DNA of 64,000 nucleotides. Origin: Istiophorus platypterus (taxonomy: Eukaryota > Chordata > Actinopteri > Istiophoriformes > Istiophoridae). Shown in pieces: positions 1-12,200 of this stretch. Below the pieces are notes generated by a model. It had not been told where the DNA came from and searched no databases. It worked only from the letters and a program-made list of their open reading frames with translations. Every line of letters starts with the position of its first letter. The first letter of the stretch is position 1. A program made the translations under genes and the position numbers. The stretch is taken from NCBI GenBank assembly GCA_016859345.1, contig CM029116.1, forward strand, positions 2,911,643 to 2,975,642, written 5' to 3'.

Positions 1-439
1 AACTTGGTAAACATTATGTATGCTAATTGGATAGCATGGCTGTAGGCTCTTGTTAAATTCCAAATATTCAAAATTTCTCATTTTCAATTCACACATTAGG
101 TCAAATATATACAGTTTTTAAACAGATTGTTTAGGATTTTGTACATAGGAAGCTTTTCAAACTTCTGGCTCAGAAGTTAAGAGAAAGGAGAACAAGAGGA
201 TTTATAAAAGATACGGTAACTGAGTGGGCGCATTTTCATCTCTGCTGTGTCATTAAACCAACACCATCACACTTCTGAGAGGCACAGAGTCCCAAAACCA
301 CCGCTCTCCAAACCTGCAGTCCACTCAGGGCTAATCCAACCCACACACACAGCAGCAACACTTCTGATCACACCCTCAGATGACACATACACTGACAGGC
401 GGGGGAGTCGAGGGTGGGGACGGAGTCTGAGGGCATAAG
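1..439. other. no gene seen
   Basis: AT-rich noncoding sequence; short frames only. Nothing recognisable. Confidence 0.5.
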
Positions 440-1260
440 AGATGGACCGAAGGGGAAGAAAAAAATACACAAGCTGTTAGAAGAAAGAGAGACGAAGAAG
501 AGAAAGGAAAGCAAAGGGGGTAAAGTGTTTAGCGAGAGGAAGAATTAAAGCTTGGAAGGATGAGAGGGGAGAGATTAGTCTGAATAACAAAATAAAATAT
601 GTTTAAGGTTGGAAAAAAGACTGCATCAAAGAAGAAGGGGGAAGATTTGAAAGGAAGAAAAACAGACACAAATAGGAAATAACATGATGAGGATGAGGAG
701 GAGAGAAAGCGAAGACGTATGAAACAGAAAAACAAAGAAAAGAGAGGTAAAACAGTGGGGAAAATGGAGCCGATGAAGAATGGGGTGAGAAGATGAAGAG
801 TGTAATGGGTGGATAAGGAAGGAGGGAGGAGATGAAAGAGGAGAAAATCATGTGAGAGAAAGAGAACATGAAGGAGGAGAAGAAGGAAGAAGGGAGGAAG
901 GATAAAGGGGAAGAAGTGGGAGAGGACGGATCGATGAGGGAAGACAGAAGATGACAGATGAGCTAAAAAGAAGGGAAGAGAAAAAGTCTTCTGATGGATG
1001 GAACAGAAGTGTGAGGGATCGATGGGCAGCAGGGAGAGCGAGGGATGAGGAGGAAGATGAGACAAAATGATGAATGAAGAGGCGTTGTCAACTGAGAGCG
1101 ACGGGCTGAAGAAAGTTGGGGAGAACAGAAGACTTGAATATGGAGGATGTTAAGAAACGAAATGGATGAGAGATAAAAGATGGACAGAAACAGGAAAGAC
1201 TGAAGGAAGAGAACTTGTGAGGCAGTGAGGATCGAGAGATGAAAGAGAAGAAGAGATGGA
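440..1260. repeat. long polypurine tract
   Basis: About 820 bp in which the plus strand is overwhelmingly A and G (GAAGAAAGAGAGACGAAGAA type). The long open frame on the opposite strand is a by-product of its Ser/Phe/Leu-rich composition. Confidence 0.85.
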
Positions 1261-1750
1261 GTCATAAAATGTCCTGTAGCTGCTTCTGGCACTGGCTGTG
1301 AACGTCCCTCCAGTGGTCTCGCGCCATCTGGAGTCCTAATGCCAGGCCAGAGACAAAACAAGGTGTACACACACACAACACAATACACGCAACACAACAC
1401 ACGCACAACCCCTCAGGAGCAGGAGAGAAAAGACAGAAAAAATGATGCACAAACCCTTTGGGTGAGGGCAAAAGGGAGATAAGGAGGAAGCAGGTTCAGT
1501 TCATCTGAAGGGAATTAGCTGCAGCCGGTGGATTCGCCCGAAGCAGAGATACAAGTCGAAGCCCTGTGCACATTAACAGCTGCAGACCATCCTCACAGAA
1601 CTGAAGAAGGACTGGTCTGATGATTGATTCGCTGCTAGAGCAACAGCTGTCCCGAACAACCTTCGTTTTTTAATTCAAGATTAACCGTTTTAGAGAGTTT
1701 TAAGAGATGCCACAGAAATATGTGAATGGAATTAAACTGACTACAAAGCC

Positions 1751-1752
<2 letters not shown>

Positions 1753-1791
<39 letters not shown>

Positions 1792-1801
1792 ACACACACA
1801 A
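1753..1801. repeat. CA microsatellite
   Basis: CA array with one TA interruption. Confidence 0.9.
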
Positions 1802-4022
1802 ACAATCAGAAAATAAACTGCAGGAAATGGACCACACACGCTGCATCTCACTGACACTATAATCTTCATTCATACTAATGAAACTGAGGCTGCAGAGACC
1901 GATGAGAGAGAGCGGTTACATATACATAAGGCACAGTGGAGGAAAGGGTATGCGAGAGGCTAACAAGTGCAAACTGAATAAAGTCGAGAGACACACAGCG
2001 GGACACCCGGAGGGAGAGAGTACCAGCCGAGGTCAAACGAAAATGCGAGAGGTTAAGGAAGAAGCTTTAAAAAAGGCGAAGAGACACTGGTTTGATGCTC
2101 AGAGAGCGAAAGGGGTCTAGTACCAGCAGTGACGTGGAATTCACTGAGGCACCGGACACAAAGGCTCCCAATGCAGCTCAGGGCGACCCATAATGCAATT
2201 CTGGTGTTGACATTGACAAGAATATAACACGTAAAATCCATTTCTCCCTGGGATGACTGTCCCTACCTGTGTGTGAGTGTGGGTACTTGTACTCTTATCT
2301 TTGTGAGCACTAGTTCGAGGTTACAGACCTTACAGAGTGAGGATATGTAGGCCAGTTCTCACACCGTCAAAGGGCTTTTTGGGGGTCAAGACAAAGTTTT
2401 AGGGTTCAGTTTAGAATCGGGTGTAAGTTAGGATTAGGGGCTTGGGAATGCATTATGCCAATGTGTGTCGTGTGTGTGTATGTGTTTTTGAGTCACACTC
2501 ACAATCAACACCTTTGACCTTTTCACACTGTTTCAGTGTTTTGATTTTTATTTTTTAAAAAAAAAAACTTTTCTAGCTGCTTAAAAAACACAAAGTTGAA
2601 AAGTTGAGGACACAACATTTCGTATCACATGTGTCAGACTCGTCTAAAGGTTAAAGACTGTCTGGTGTGGTAAACGTCCAGAACAATAATAAATATGAAA
2701 AGTACGCTGAGGGAAAGGCCATGCCCACACAGCCTGGATGTTTAATTGTTACTCCTCGGCCCTGAAAGGCCTTAAGAGAGCTGAGACCTGATCTCAGTTT
2801 ACTTGCTTGTTAATTGACATGTGCTAGTTCTCGGTGTTGAAATTAACCATAGACCAGGGGTCAACACAAGAGGAAAGCACTGGATGTCAGGAGCTTGATC
2901 GGGTCACGCTCCGTACGTACGTGACGCCACAGCTTCTGTATCCCTGTGTTTTTCTAATTTCCCTGTTTGCCGCTTGTCAATATCTTGTATATCACTGATC
3001 CAATTTCAGCTGAAACTACAAAGATCCAGACTTCTTCTCTCCAAATACCCCCCCCCTCGTCTGTGCTTACATGACCCTGTGTTCCAACCTCCACTCAGGC
3101 ATCGCCCACCCAATCCCTGCACCAATCAGCCAGATCATTTGTGTAATTAAAAGCTGTGAAAAGAGGGCTATGGATGCGAGGCTGGAGGTCTGAAAACAGC
3201 CCTGCACATCTCTCCCCTGGGAGTAATCAGACAGAGGAGGGAACAAGGAATCAGGAGGAAAATGGGTAATGAGGTGTTGAGATGAAAGAAGACAGAGAAT
3301 GTGTGGGTTGCTTTGGTAAAGGAGATAATGTTTTTGTTTTTGTTTTTTTTGCTTCTTTAGTTTGTTCCTTATGTTGTTTGGATTTTTTTGCACACACAAA
3401 AACCCTTTTCAAAAAAAGGCTCTAAACTCACCTGAAGATTCTTTCTACCTACGGCTACGTTGTTTGTTTGATCCTGCTCACATGTTAGATACAAGTTTAT
3501 TTGAAAAATTATTATTTTACAGGGATTTATCACAGGTCCTCAAAACTAAAGACACATTGGTTAGGGTTTTTTTTATTTGTTTGTTTTTTGAGCGCCTTCC
3601 AAAATGCATACAGCATAACTATCTAGCTACTTGGTTTAGGTCAGGGGATTAGTGTGGTCATGGCTCAAAGAAAATCTACCTAGTTACAAAAAAACGATAT
3701 TGCAACTAACGATTATTTTCCTCAATGAGCTGACCTATCTTTTGGTCCTGACATTGCTTCTCCGCTCCATCATAAATTCAGATTAACAAATATTGCAGAT
3801 TATCACATTAGCAGTCGAGTAGGAAAGTTAGATTGTTATGTAACAGTCCTCCGCTCAATCATAGCCGCTCTGCAGTCGACAGCAGCAGGGCTGTGGTTGA
3901 GCTTCTCCCAAGTGTGATTTGTAAATGTAGGAGTGCGAGGAGGGGCGGTGATGAAAGAGCAGCACAACAGCCCCCCGGGTAAATAAAGGTTAAAAGATGC
4001 AGAGAGCAGGAGAACATGTACA

Positions 4023-4026
<4 letters not shown>

Positions 4027-4068
<42 letters not shown>
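4027..4068. repeat. TG microsatellite
   Basis: About 21 pure TG units. Confidence 0.9.
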
Positions 4069-4070
<2 letters not shown>

Positions 4071-5579
4071 GGGCTCTGGAGAAGAGAATCTGATAAACTC
4101 CTTATGGCTGTGAAACGTAAGATGGTGTAGAGAGGGGAAAAATCTAGAAGACGTGAGGATGGCGGGAGATGCCGAGGGAGCAGGAGGGAGAGGGGGGTGG
4201 GGTGGAAGAGGAAAGAGAAGATGGGAGAAAGCAAGAGTCAAATAGAAAGAAAGAGAGAGAGAGAGACAAAGAGATGGGAGATAATGGAAGAGAGGAAGAG
4301 GAGAGGCATAGGGGCGTTAATGAATAATCCATCAGCCGATATAAAAGGTAAAGCAGCATCTGGATTTTGCTCAGAAGAAGCTAACCATGTTGGTGGAGCT
4401 TTGCAAAGAGCAGCAATAAGCAAATACCAAATATCATATTTTTCCCTCAAAGATGGATGGTTGGATTTGTGGGGGGGGAGGCACATGGTCTTATAAAATA
4501 GAGATAGATGGAGGAAGGACTGGGCTAATGGCTGGTGCAGGGAAAACAAGGGAAGTCCCAGAAAAAAAAACTGCAGAGAGGGAGAAAGAGAGAGGAAGGA
4601 AAATCCCAGGGAAGCCCCGCTGCAGCCTGTGTGCCCAGGAAGAGGAGGATCCCCATTTCTCCACCTCCTCCTCCTCCTCCATGGGCTGGATGCTGCAGCT
4701 TGGCCCTTGGAACCAATTCCCTCATTGGAACTACAGCCAGACTTCAGACCGATTGAATCAATTATTTCACGTTCGTAACCAGGAGCAGCTCATCCTTCTC
4801 CTGTCTGCCCAGCAGATCTGAAATCATCAAATTATAAAAAAAAATAGTCTCATGTTCTTTATTTCCTTCGTGTGCTGCATATTATTATTTGCAGAACTTC
4901 AAGATTCAAGATCCGTAAAAACGCTCAAATATAAGATAGAGTCTGGTGGGGGGGGGGGGGGCTCGGCATAATGAATCGGAGACGCACACATCCAACCAGC
5001 CCCGAACAGAAGCCCAGCTCGGCCGGACCCCCCCGCTGCGTCAAGCTGGAGGGGAACGAGGCATGTGCAAACCGAAAACCAGCGAGGCACTTTTCAGAAT
5101 AAAAGCCTACGGGGTGTACGTTTCGTCATGGACTCATGCGGAAACAAGGTCAAACCCAGAAGTCTGTCACGTGTTGAGATAAAATCTAGACGTATCCCGC
5201 ACATCATAAGTAACAGTACTCTGTGTTAGTAAAACATAATTAGGTTACACCGAGATAATGCTGTTAACAGAGACGAAGAGCGGCAACAAACTAAAATAGG
5301 AGGCTTTACTTTGAAAGTTCTACCTGAAGTCGTTTTTTCCTTCCCGCTGACTTGACGCTGGTCTCCGCAGCCAAGAGGCGCAGCAGCGTCCCCGGAGGAT
5401 TTATTACTACAACCCCCCTGCCTCACCAGCGGAACAACAGCAGCAGCACAGATGTAAACATCTGGAAGAGGCCTGAGATTCTCGCCCGTTTCTGTCACGT
5501 TTGAAATGTATATTTATTGTGTTTTATCAGCCTTATAGCAAGAATCGGTTTGTCGATGCGTTGGGTTAACTTGACCTGA

Positions 5580-6314
5580 GGAAACAAGGGCAAATGTCAG
5601 AGTCAGTGTTGTCGATGCCGGCGCTCCCAGGCACCAATGCTCCCAGGCGGACTCCCCCCGCGGCCACGCGGGGCAGTAACGCTCATCAGACCGGGAGACA
5701 CTTCGGAGGAAAGCGCCGGGCAGGAGGCTGGATATGGTCTGTGCGCATCCCACTGAATCCCCGCAACACGCTTAGCATTTCACTCACGCTCCCGAAAAAA
5801 ACTTCGGGGGAATATGGAACACGGAGATGCTCCGGGGATGGAAGAGGAAAACACGATCCGGATCACGTCGAGCGGAGCTCGGAAATATCACAAAAATCAG
5901 CCCTAAGATCGCGGCTCACGCTCAGAGCAGAGATTCTCATGGCACGTCCCTGTGCACAGACACATGATGTATAATTACAGGGTTTACAGCCCCGACGACT
6001 CCCCCCACAGAGACGCTCGGGACAGCGGTCCAGCTTCTGGCACCACGACGCAGCTCCACATGGTCGTTCACAGCCGGACTCGGCAGCCAGCGGTGCCCGC
6101 ATGGGGCCGCGAACCGGTGCGCACAACGCACACGCACGCAACGCGCACACACGGCACACAAACAGAGCGGAACTGTGGAGGAAACGTCTCTTACCTTCTG
6201 TTCTAGAGCCAAGCCGCCTTCGAAGCGATGAGCATAGTACCAGATGTGAGAGTCAAAGACCGAGAGAGATAACTGTTCTCGGCGCTGCGCTGCGCTCCGT
6301 CCCCGCTGCTCGGC

Positions 6315-6346
<32 letters not shown>

Positions 6347-6450
6347 CAGCACACTCAAACTACACACATATACACACTCACACACTTACACGCACGCGCA
6401 CGCGCGCGCGCGCAGCCGGGCGGGGTGCCGAGGAGCACGGTCAGTCCTCG
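5580..6450. promoter_or_regulatory. CpG-rich island, probable promoter
   Basis: About 870 bp dense in CG dinucleotides, including a CGCG run near 6,393-6,412, in an otherwise AT-leaning region. It ends against the splice donor described next, which suggests a promoter for a minus-strand gene. The downstream exons would lie left of the window. A bidirectional promoter is equally possible. Confidence 0.5.
6195..6350 (-). other. candidate first exon with consensus splice donor
   Basis: On the minus strand ACAGAAG is followed by GTAAGAG (6,188-6,194), a near-perfect donor at the edge of the CpG island. The exon carries a GA tract (6,318-6,342), a common 5'UTR element. The ATG at about 6,229-6,231 is followed by an early stop (TAG), so it is either an upstream ORF or the exon is noncoding. 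A second frame is open without a start codon (SVFDSHIWYYAHRF). The 5' limit is arbitrary; gene identity unknown. Confidence 0.35.
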
Positions 6451-6454
6451 GGGG

Positions 6455-7080
6455 CGCGGATGGATGGGAAGAGGAGTGGAGAGGAGAGAAGAGGAGAGGA
6501 GAAGAGGATTAAAGGAGAGATAAAGGACATAAGTAAATAGATTGAAAGAAAGAAAAAGTAAAGATAGGACAGGAGTAGGAAGTGAAGAAAAAGAGATGGG
6601 GAAGATGGAAGAAATTTCAGGAGAGGGATGGAGTTAAAAGAGACAAAAAGGGAAGAGAAGGAAAGAAAGGCGAAGCAAAGGAAAGAGGGCAGCAGATGAG
6701 AGCAAAAAGGAAAGGAAAGAGAAGATATGAGGGAGAAGAAATGACTTTAGGAAACCAGAGGAGAGATTAAAAAGAGGTGTCAAAAAAGAGAGACATGAGG
6801 GAAAGGAGTGGAGGTGAGCAAGTTGAGAGGAGAGGTGGAATTAAAGGAGAAATGAAGAATAGAATCTAGGAGGACACAAAAAAGCAAAAGAAGAGGGGAG
6901 AAGGAGAACTATATTGAAAAAGAGGAGAAAGGAAACTAGGAGACGAGACAAAAGAGAGAGAGCAGGGCGGGGAAATGAAAGTGAGATAAATAAAAAAGGA
7001 TGGAGCCAGAAGGAGAAACTGAGGGGGAAGGTGAGGAGAGGAAAAAGGAAAAAAGGAGAGGAGGAGAGGAGAGGAAACAA
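6455..7080. repeat. second long polypurine tract
   Basis: About 625 bp of A/G-rich plus strand (GAGAAGAGGAGAGGAGAAGA type), immediately right of the CpG island. Weaker purine tracts occur at 4,140-4,310, 20,750-20,960 and 27,880-28,090. Confidence 0.85.
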
Positions 7081-8880
7081 CAGGATGTTCATGGCCCCCA
7101 CCTTCAACAACCCTCCCCCCGTTTTTCATATATAAGACATCACCTTATACATTGGAACACCTGACTCCCTAATATCTGGACCCGGACACCAGCAGTTCAA
7201 CGTTTCCTCGGCTCACCCGCTAGCAGAGGCGGGAGAGGGGGCATTGGAGAGCCTCGAGGAGAGAGGAGGGCTGGAGGGGGGAGCAGAAGAGGAGGCATCT
7301 ATCAAGGTATCGAGCAGGGCCAATTACTTAGCCGGCATGTGAGTGTGATTGCGTGTGTGTGAGCAGCGTTTTCAGGCTCTGCTCCGGCTGCCGAGGCCCT
7401 GCTGACCAAGCAGCCGGGAAAAACAGTCAGTCAATCAGACTCAGGCAGCCACGCTGTGCTAAATCCACCTCCCAGAGTTCATCGAGTCGAGTATGTCGGA
7501 GTCTGAGACGCAAGACTACACTGTACACCTCCTCCTCCTCCTCCTCCTCCTCCTCCAGCCACCAGGCCCCCTGTTTTGCCCGCTCCTTCCTCCTTCCCCG
7601 TTCATACTAAATATTAGAATTTTGGTGATTTCGGTCATTTTGTAGTGGGTTTACATTTTATAGCTTAAACGTCTTGTTGCACTACTCTTCGTCTCATTTA
7701 TCATTTTCATTTATTCCCCCAGGCGCAGCTCTACTGGGCTGCCAAGTAAATGTGTTCTCAGTCTGCGGCTTCTATATTTCTTTGGTTGGCGAGTCTATAA
7801 AAAAAAAGCAAACTGCTATAATCAGATATAAGGTGAGATGTTTCTACTGAAATATTAATTCAAGATCTCTCTATGCACTCACTATATAGACTTAAATATC
7901 GTTCTGAGTTTTTGCCATCTATTTTCACACGTTTTGATTGAGGAGCAGTTCATAATAACAAGGTGCTAATTTGAAAAAAAGGATAACTTGCACTGATTGT
8001 TCAAGCACTGTCAGTGTGAAGGTATCGGACCGAATGTAGAGCGATTTCTAAACAGGGGTTTAATCCTGTCGTATCCACTAAAAGCTGTTGTTCTCTCTGT
8101 ATCTAGCCTGAACATAGAGGTTCACAGTTTGTTTTGGGTGGTCTCAACACTGTGTGTGCATGTGTGTGTGTGGGGGGGGTATTAAAGTGAAGTGTATGAT
8201 GGGGTAGAATAAAAATACAGAGGTGATGCTGCTGAACGTCGTCCGCAGGTCACAGTGCAACACCAGCACCAACATCTGCAAGTACCTGGAACTCGTGCTT
8301 TCATTTGTTCCCGAAGCAGAAACAAAACCAGAAACTGTGATGCTGGCAAAACCACATGATCTAAAATTACGTTAAGTTCCTGCAGTGGAACTGGGACCAT
8401 GGGTCATCAGGTTTGTTTTCCTAAGGATTTATCTTGTTTAATGGTAAATCTATTGTTGTACATTCTGTGTATTGTCTGTGGTTTGTGTGTCACTGCAATT
8501 TTATTTTTTTTAAATTATGCTCTTCAGAATATGTGTTTAAATGACGTGAATCTGTCCCCATCAAAGACATTATTAGTGGAAGCCTGTGATAAGACGAAAC
8601 ACGACAGTCTCTCTTCTCTGTTAGATACCAGAGAAGAAAAGTTATTACACTCTAAATACCATTAAATACAGGTAGCGATTGGCTGGATGACCCCAGAATA
8701 ACCTTTGTACCTCACGGTAAATCTCACCACCAAAGCACTAAAACACAAAAACACTCACACACACACACACACACATACAACAAAGCTTTATAATGCAGAT
8801 TCACTGACCTATAGCTTTCTGGGTCAGGTAATTAATTCATATGTACAAATGGGATCTGCTTCATGCACGTATGGTGCATG
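7081..8880. other. noncoding, with a complex block at 7.15-7.56 kb
   Basis: The 7,150-7,560 segment is GC-rich and non-repetitive apart from a CTC trinucleotide run (7,529-7,557) and looks like upstream regulatory DNA. The remainder is AT-rich with TG and CA runs. Confidence 0.4.
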
Positions 8881-8883
<3 letters not shown>

Positions 8884-8912
<29 letters not shown>

Positions 8913-8948
8913 CCACATATATATATATATATATACATATATATATAC
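8884..8948. repeat. compound CA-TA microsatellite
   Basis: About 13 CA units (8,884-8,910) followed by AT/TA alternation to 8,948. Confidence 0.9.
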
Positions 8949-9029
8949 ACATTTCAGTCAAATAACAGAAACACATACACATACAGAGGTGACAAAATAT
9001 GTGATACATGTGATGTATCACATGAGTCC

Positions 9030-9225
9030 CGGCATGTGAGTGCCGGGTGACCATACTGCCTGACAATTATGCAAATGAGCGCAGGCAGCGGTGCAACTCC
9101 CCTATAAATAACACGTTTGTCACTAAACCATCCGCAGGCGGAGGAGGAGAGAGGCCTGGACAGAGCCGAGTCCTGTGGAAACATTTCAGCGCCAGATGCA
9201 GTTTGGCGGCGACAGGCTATAATGT
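9030..9225. promoter_or_regulatory. conserved-looking noncoding block
   Basis: GC-balanced block in AT-rich, repeat-rich surroundings. It contains the octamer ATGCAAAT (9,068-9,075) and CTATAAATAA (9,101-9,110), which fits the MEF2 consensus. No plausible coding frame. Enhancer function is inferred from composition and motifs only. Confidence 0.3.
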
Positions 9226-12200
9226 TTCTGGTGCTTGATGTGTTATTACATTTGGATGGTGAAATATGTGTAGATTTTTGCAGTGACAACGCATGGCTCT
9301 ACATTAAGACAATCTTTCAGCCATTTAACCTTAGTTATTTTTACGACAAATCAATTTTTTATTTATTTTTTTTGGCAAAGAAACATGACGACTTTGAACT
9401 TTGCTGCACAAAAATAATATTTATAAAACTCACCTCGTGTTCAAAGTATTGTTTTTCCGCCACGTTTTCTCCATTTCCAGACACACACGTGTGCATCTCC
9501 CTTCTCCACCTCCTTTTTCATAGCAGACATTTTGACCCATCATAGCAGGATGTGCACAGGCACTAATGCTAACGTTGACATTATCCGCTAAAATGTCCAT
9601 GTTAGCCCCACAGCAGTGTGACAGAACCAGGAACCTGAACCTGACGCAGCTAAACAAATCTCAGTCATCGCTCATTTTATAATTGGTCTTTGAACGAATT
9701 CTGCTGCCTTGATTACATTTTCTATTGTTGTTGTTTCAGCGTAATGGAACATGTAAATAAAAAGGCGCTGCAGACTTATGCAGGTTTTTTAAAAAATATT
9801 TATTTTTACTCCTTCCAACGAATTAGACTTCTACTCAGGTCGAAGTTGGGCAGAGCTGTGCTGGATACATGGGATCACCAGTCATCATGATCCAAAACGA
9901 ATAAGTACATGGTCGCTCAGCAGAGCACAGACCTCCGCTAAGACCAGTATCAAACAACATGCACCAGACTTCATAGCAAAATAAAATCCAGAATCATAGT
10001 AAAGGATCTGGAAAACATTTCAAGTCTCACCTGATACCCAAGAAACAATAAGATAAAGGGGGAAAAAATTATGAAATTCCATCAGTGGCTTGTATTGCTC
10101 TGAATTTAAAAGTTATATCCAAACAATTTTAGTGTGAAATTATGAATTGTGTGTTTGTATTTTATTAAGCATTTAATGTTTAATCATAATGTTCCTGTCC
10201 TGTGCCTGCACTGTGCCAACGTTAACACTGTACAAACACACTGCCTCTTGCATTTTAAATATCAAATTTATCCTCAGAAATTGAATTCTCCCTTTTGAAG
10301 TGATCCGTCAGAGTTTGTTTAAACTCAGCAGGGAAGCCGGTGTAAAAGTGCCCTGAGATACACTTCAGGAACATTAATGGCTGCTTCACGCAGGCTGTCA
10401 GACTCTCAGCAGGTAATTTCAGTCCTTCTGGCTGCTTTGGTAGCCATTTTTAAGATCATTACATAATTTTGGCAATGTGTCAATTTCCACCATGTTGTTA
10501 AAGCCAAAGTTCATCTTCAATTCTCTGTCTCAAAAGTTCTTAAATATATATATACAGAATATATATAAATATATCTTTAGCCAGATCATTTTCCTTCAGG
10601 GTGTTTTTGGCCTGTTTTTAGTCAAACACTTGATACTGAATTGCTCAACACAGACCAGAAGGTGTGATTACATTAGATCCCTTTAACCGTGATTCATTTT
10701 GGAGCGTCTCTTTTCAGAGAGTTCTCTGGTTTTCTTTAACAGCACTCCGTTCTGACAGGTTGGCCTGCTCGATCTTTCTTGTCACAGCGTTAAGTAAAGG
10801 AAGTCCAAATATTTACCCACTTTCTCTAACCAAGCCTCCTTGTTTCCATCGCACATTTTTATCAGCCATCCTTGCTGACCCTGTGAAAATGTCCAGTGTG
10901 CAGCTCCAGAGCTCTTGATGCAAGAGAAAAACAGCCCGTATCCAGTGATGAGGACGCATGAATGAACAGAGCTGATGGCAACTGAAAAATACATCATCTG
11001 TCACTTTCACACATTGTTTTTATGTCTTGATATATTTTCCTTTCTCTTTTTCCCCCACAGCAAATAGAGATTTTGTACTGAGATTTAATTTTTGTATTCC
11101 CTTCTTTTTTAAAAAAAAAAAAAAAAAAAAAGAAGAGGGTCACTGATGAGTATATTCTCACCCCGTTTGTGTCACTTTCTCTGGTTGGCCGCTGAGCTCT
11201 TTGGCACATGGACAGCTGGCTGCTGTTTCTAAGAGTTGCAGAGCAATTTGTTCAATATGCTCAGTGACAGAAACATGTTGCAGAGCTGAAGCTCTCTCCA
11301 GTGACAGATGGTGGCAGCTCTCCCAGAGCAGCGGGATATTCTACTATCAGTGTACCTGTAATGTTCCTGCCTCGGTATAACTACAGGGCCTGTGATAGGC
11401 GACCAGACATCCTCATCCTCGTCCTCAGCCTCGCACCAATCACCAAAAAACTCTGCATGGTGCATTAAATCTAAATTAAATCAGCCCGAGATGCTGAGAG
11501 GCCATTTCCTATTCCATCTCAGTTTCTCTGCCATTTATTTTTTCCTTGCGTCTCTTTTTTTGTCTCGGTCACACACAACAAAACATACACATACATACAC
11601 CGCTCCGGAAAAACAAATTAAAGGGTAATAAGTGGTCTTGCCAGCGAGGCGTCTTGTGAGTAGGTGGGACAAAGCGGGAGCGGGTGATCTGCCCAGAAAA
11701 CACACAACTGGGAGGACAGAGAAGGTAGACAGACACAGATAGGGAAAATAAAGGCTCTAGAAAGAAAAAAACGAACAGAATGATGTGAAGAGACAGAAAA
11801 AAGGGGGATAATGATGTTCAAAACCAAAAGAGGCCGAATGATTGAGACAGAAAAAAGACCTACAGCGGAGATATAGACCTAAAACATGCTGAGATGTCGA
11901 CAGACATGGAGGAAGAGTGGAGGAGAAAGGCTGAAGTGGGAGTTAAAGACAGGGAAATCATTACTAACTCCCATCAGAAATCATTAGATTGACCCTCCCG
12001 CTGTGGCTGCGTGGTGAACTGACGGATAGAGTTTGCTGTGGAGGGTTTGTCCTTCATCCCTTAATCAGCAGGAAATCTCAGCTTCTTTTTTTTTTTTTGC
12101 CTCCAGCTGGGCTACAGGCCTGTTGGCTGTCCTCAGATCAGTTTGCACCAAAGGCCTTTGAAGACTCATAGTTCAAAAATAAGACTGAAAAAAGTGAGAC

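Larger units (their letters stand above)
1261..5579. other. noncoding, probably intron of the left-hand gene
   Basis: Apart from the simple repeats listed, I see no exon. A GC-balanced block lies at about 1,490-1,670, and 4,620-4,810 is also more complex than its surroundings. If the CpG island drives a leftward gene, this is its first intron. Confidence 0.4.

Noticed and set aside
529..1065. 178-codon minus-strand frame, Ser/Phe/Leu-rich
   Set aside because: It is the pyrimidine-rich complement of the polypurine tract; the composition explains the lack of stops.
1262..1345. Possible exon after a CATTAG acceptor, reading MARDHWRDVHSQCQ
   Set aside because: The frame is short and stops at once, there is no donor, and no known protein was recalled.
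8230..8400. Possible short inverted-repeat element (CCTGGAAC ... GTTCCTGCAGTGGAAC)
   Set aside because: The arms are short and imperfect, and no target-site duplication could be identified.
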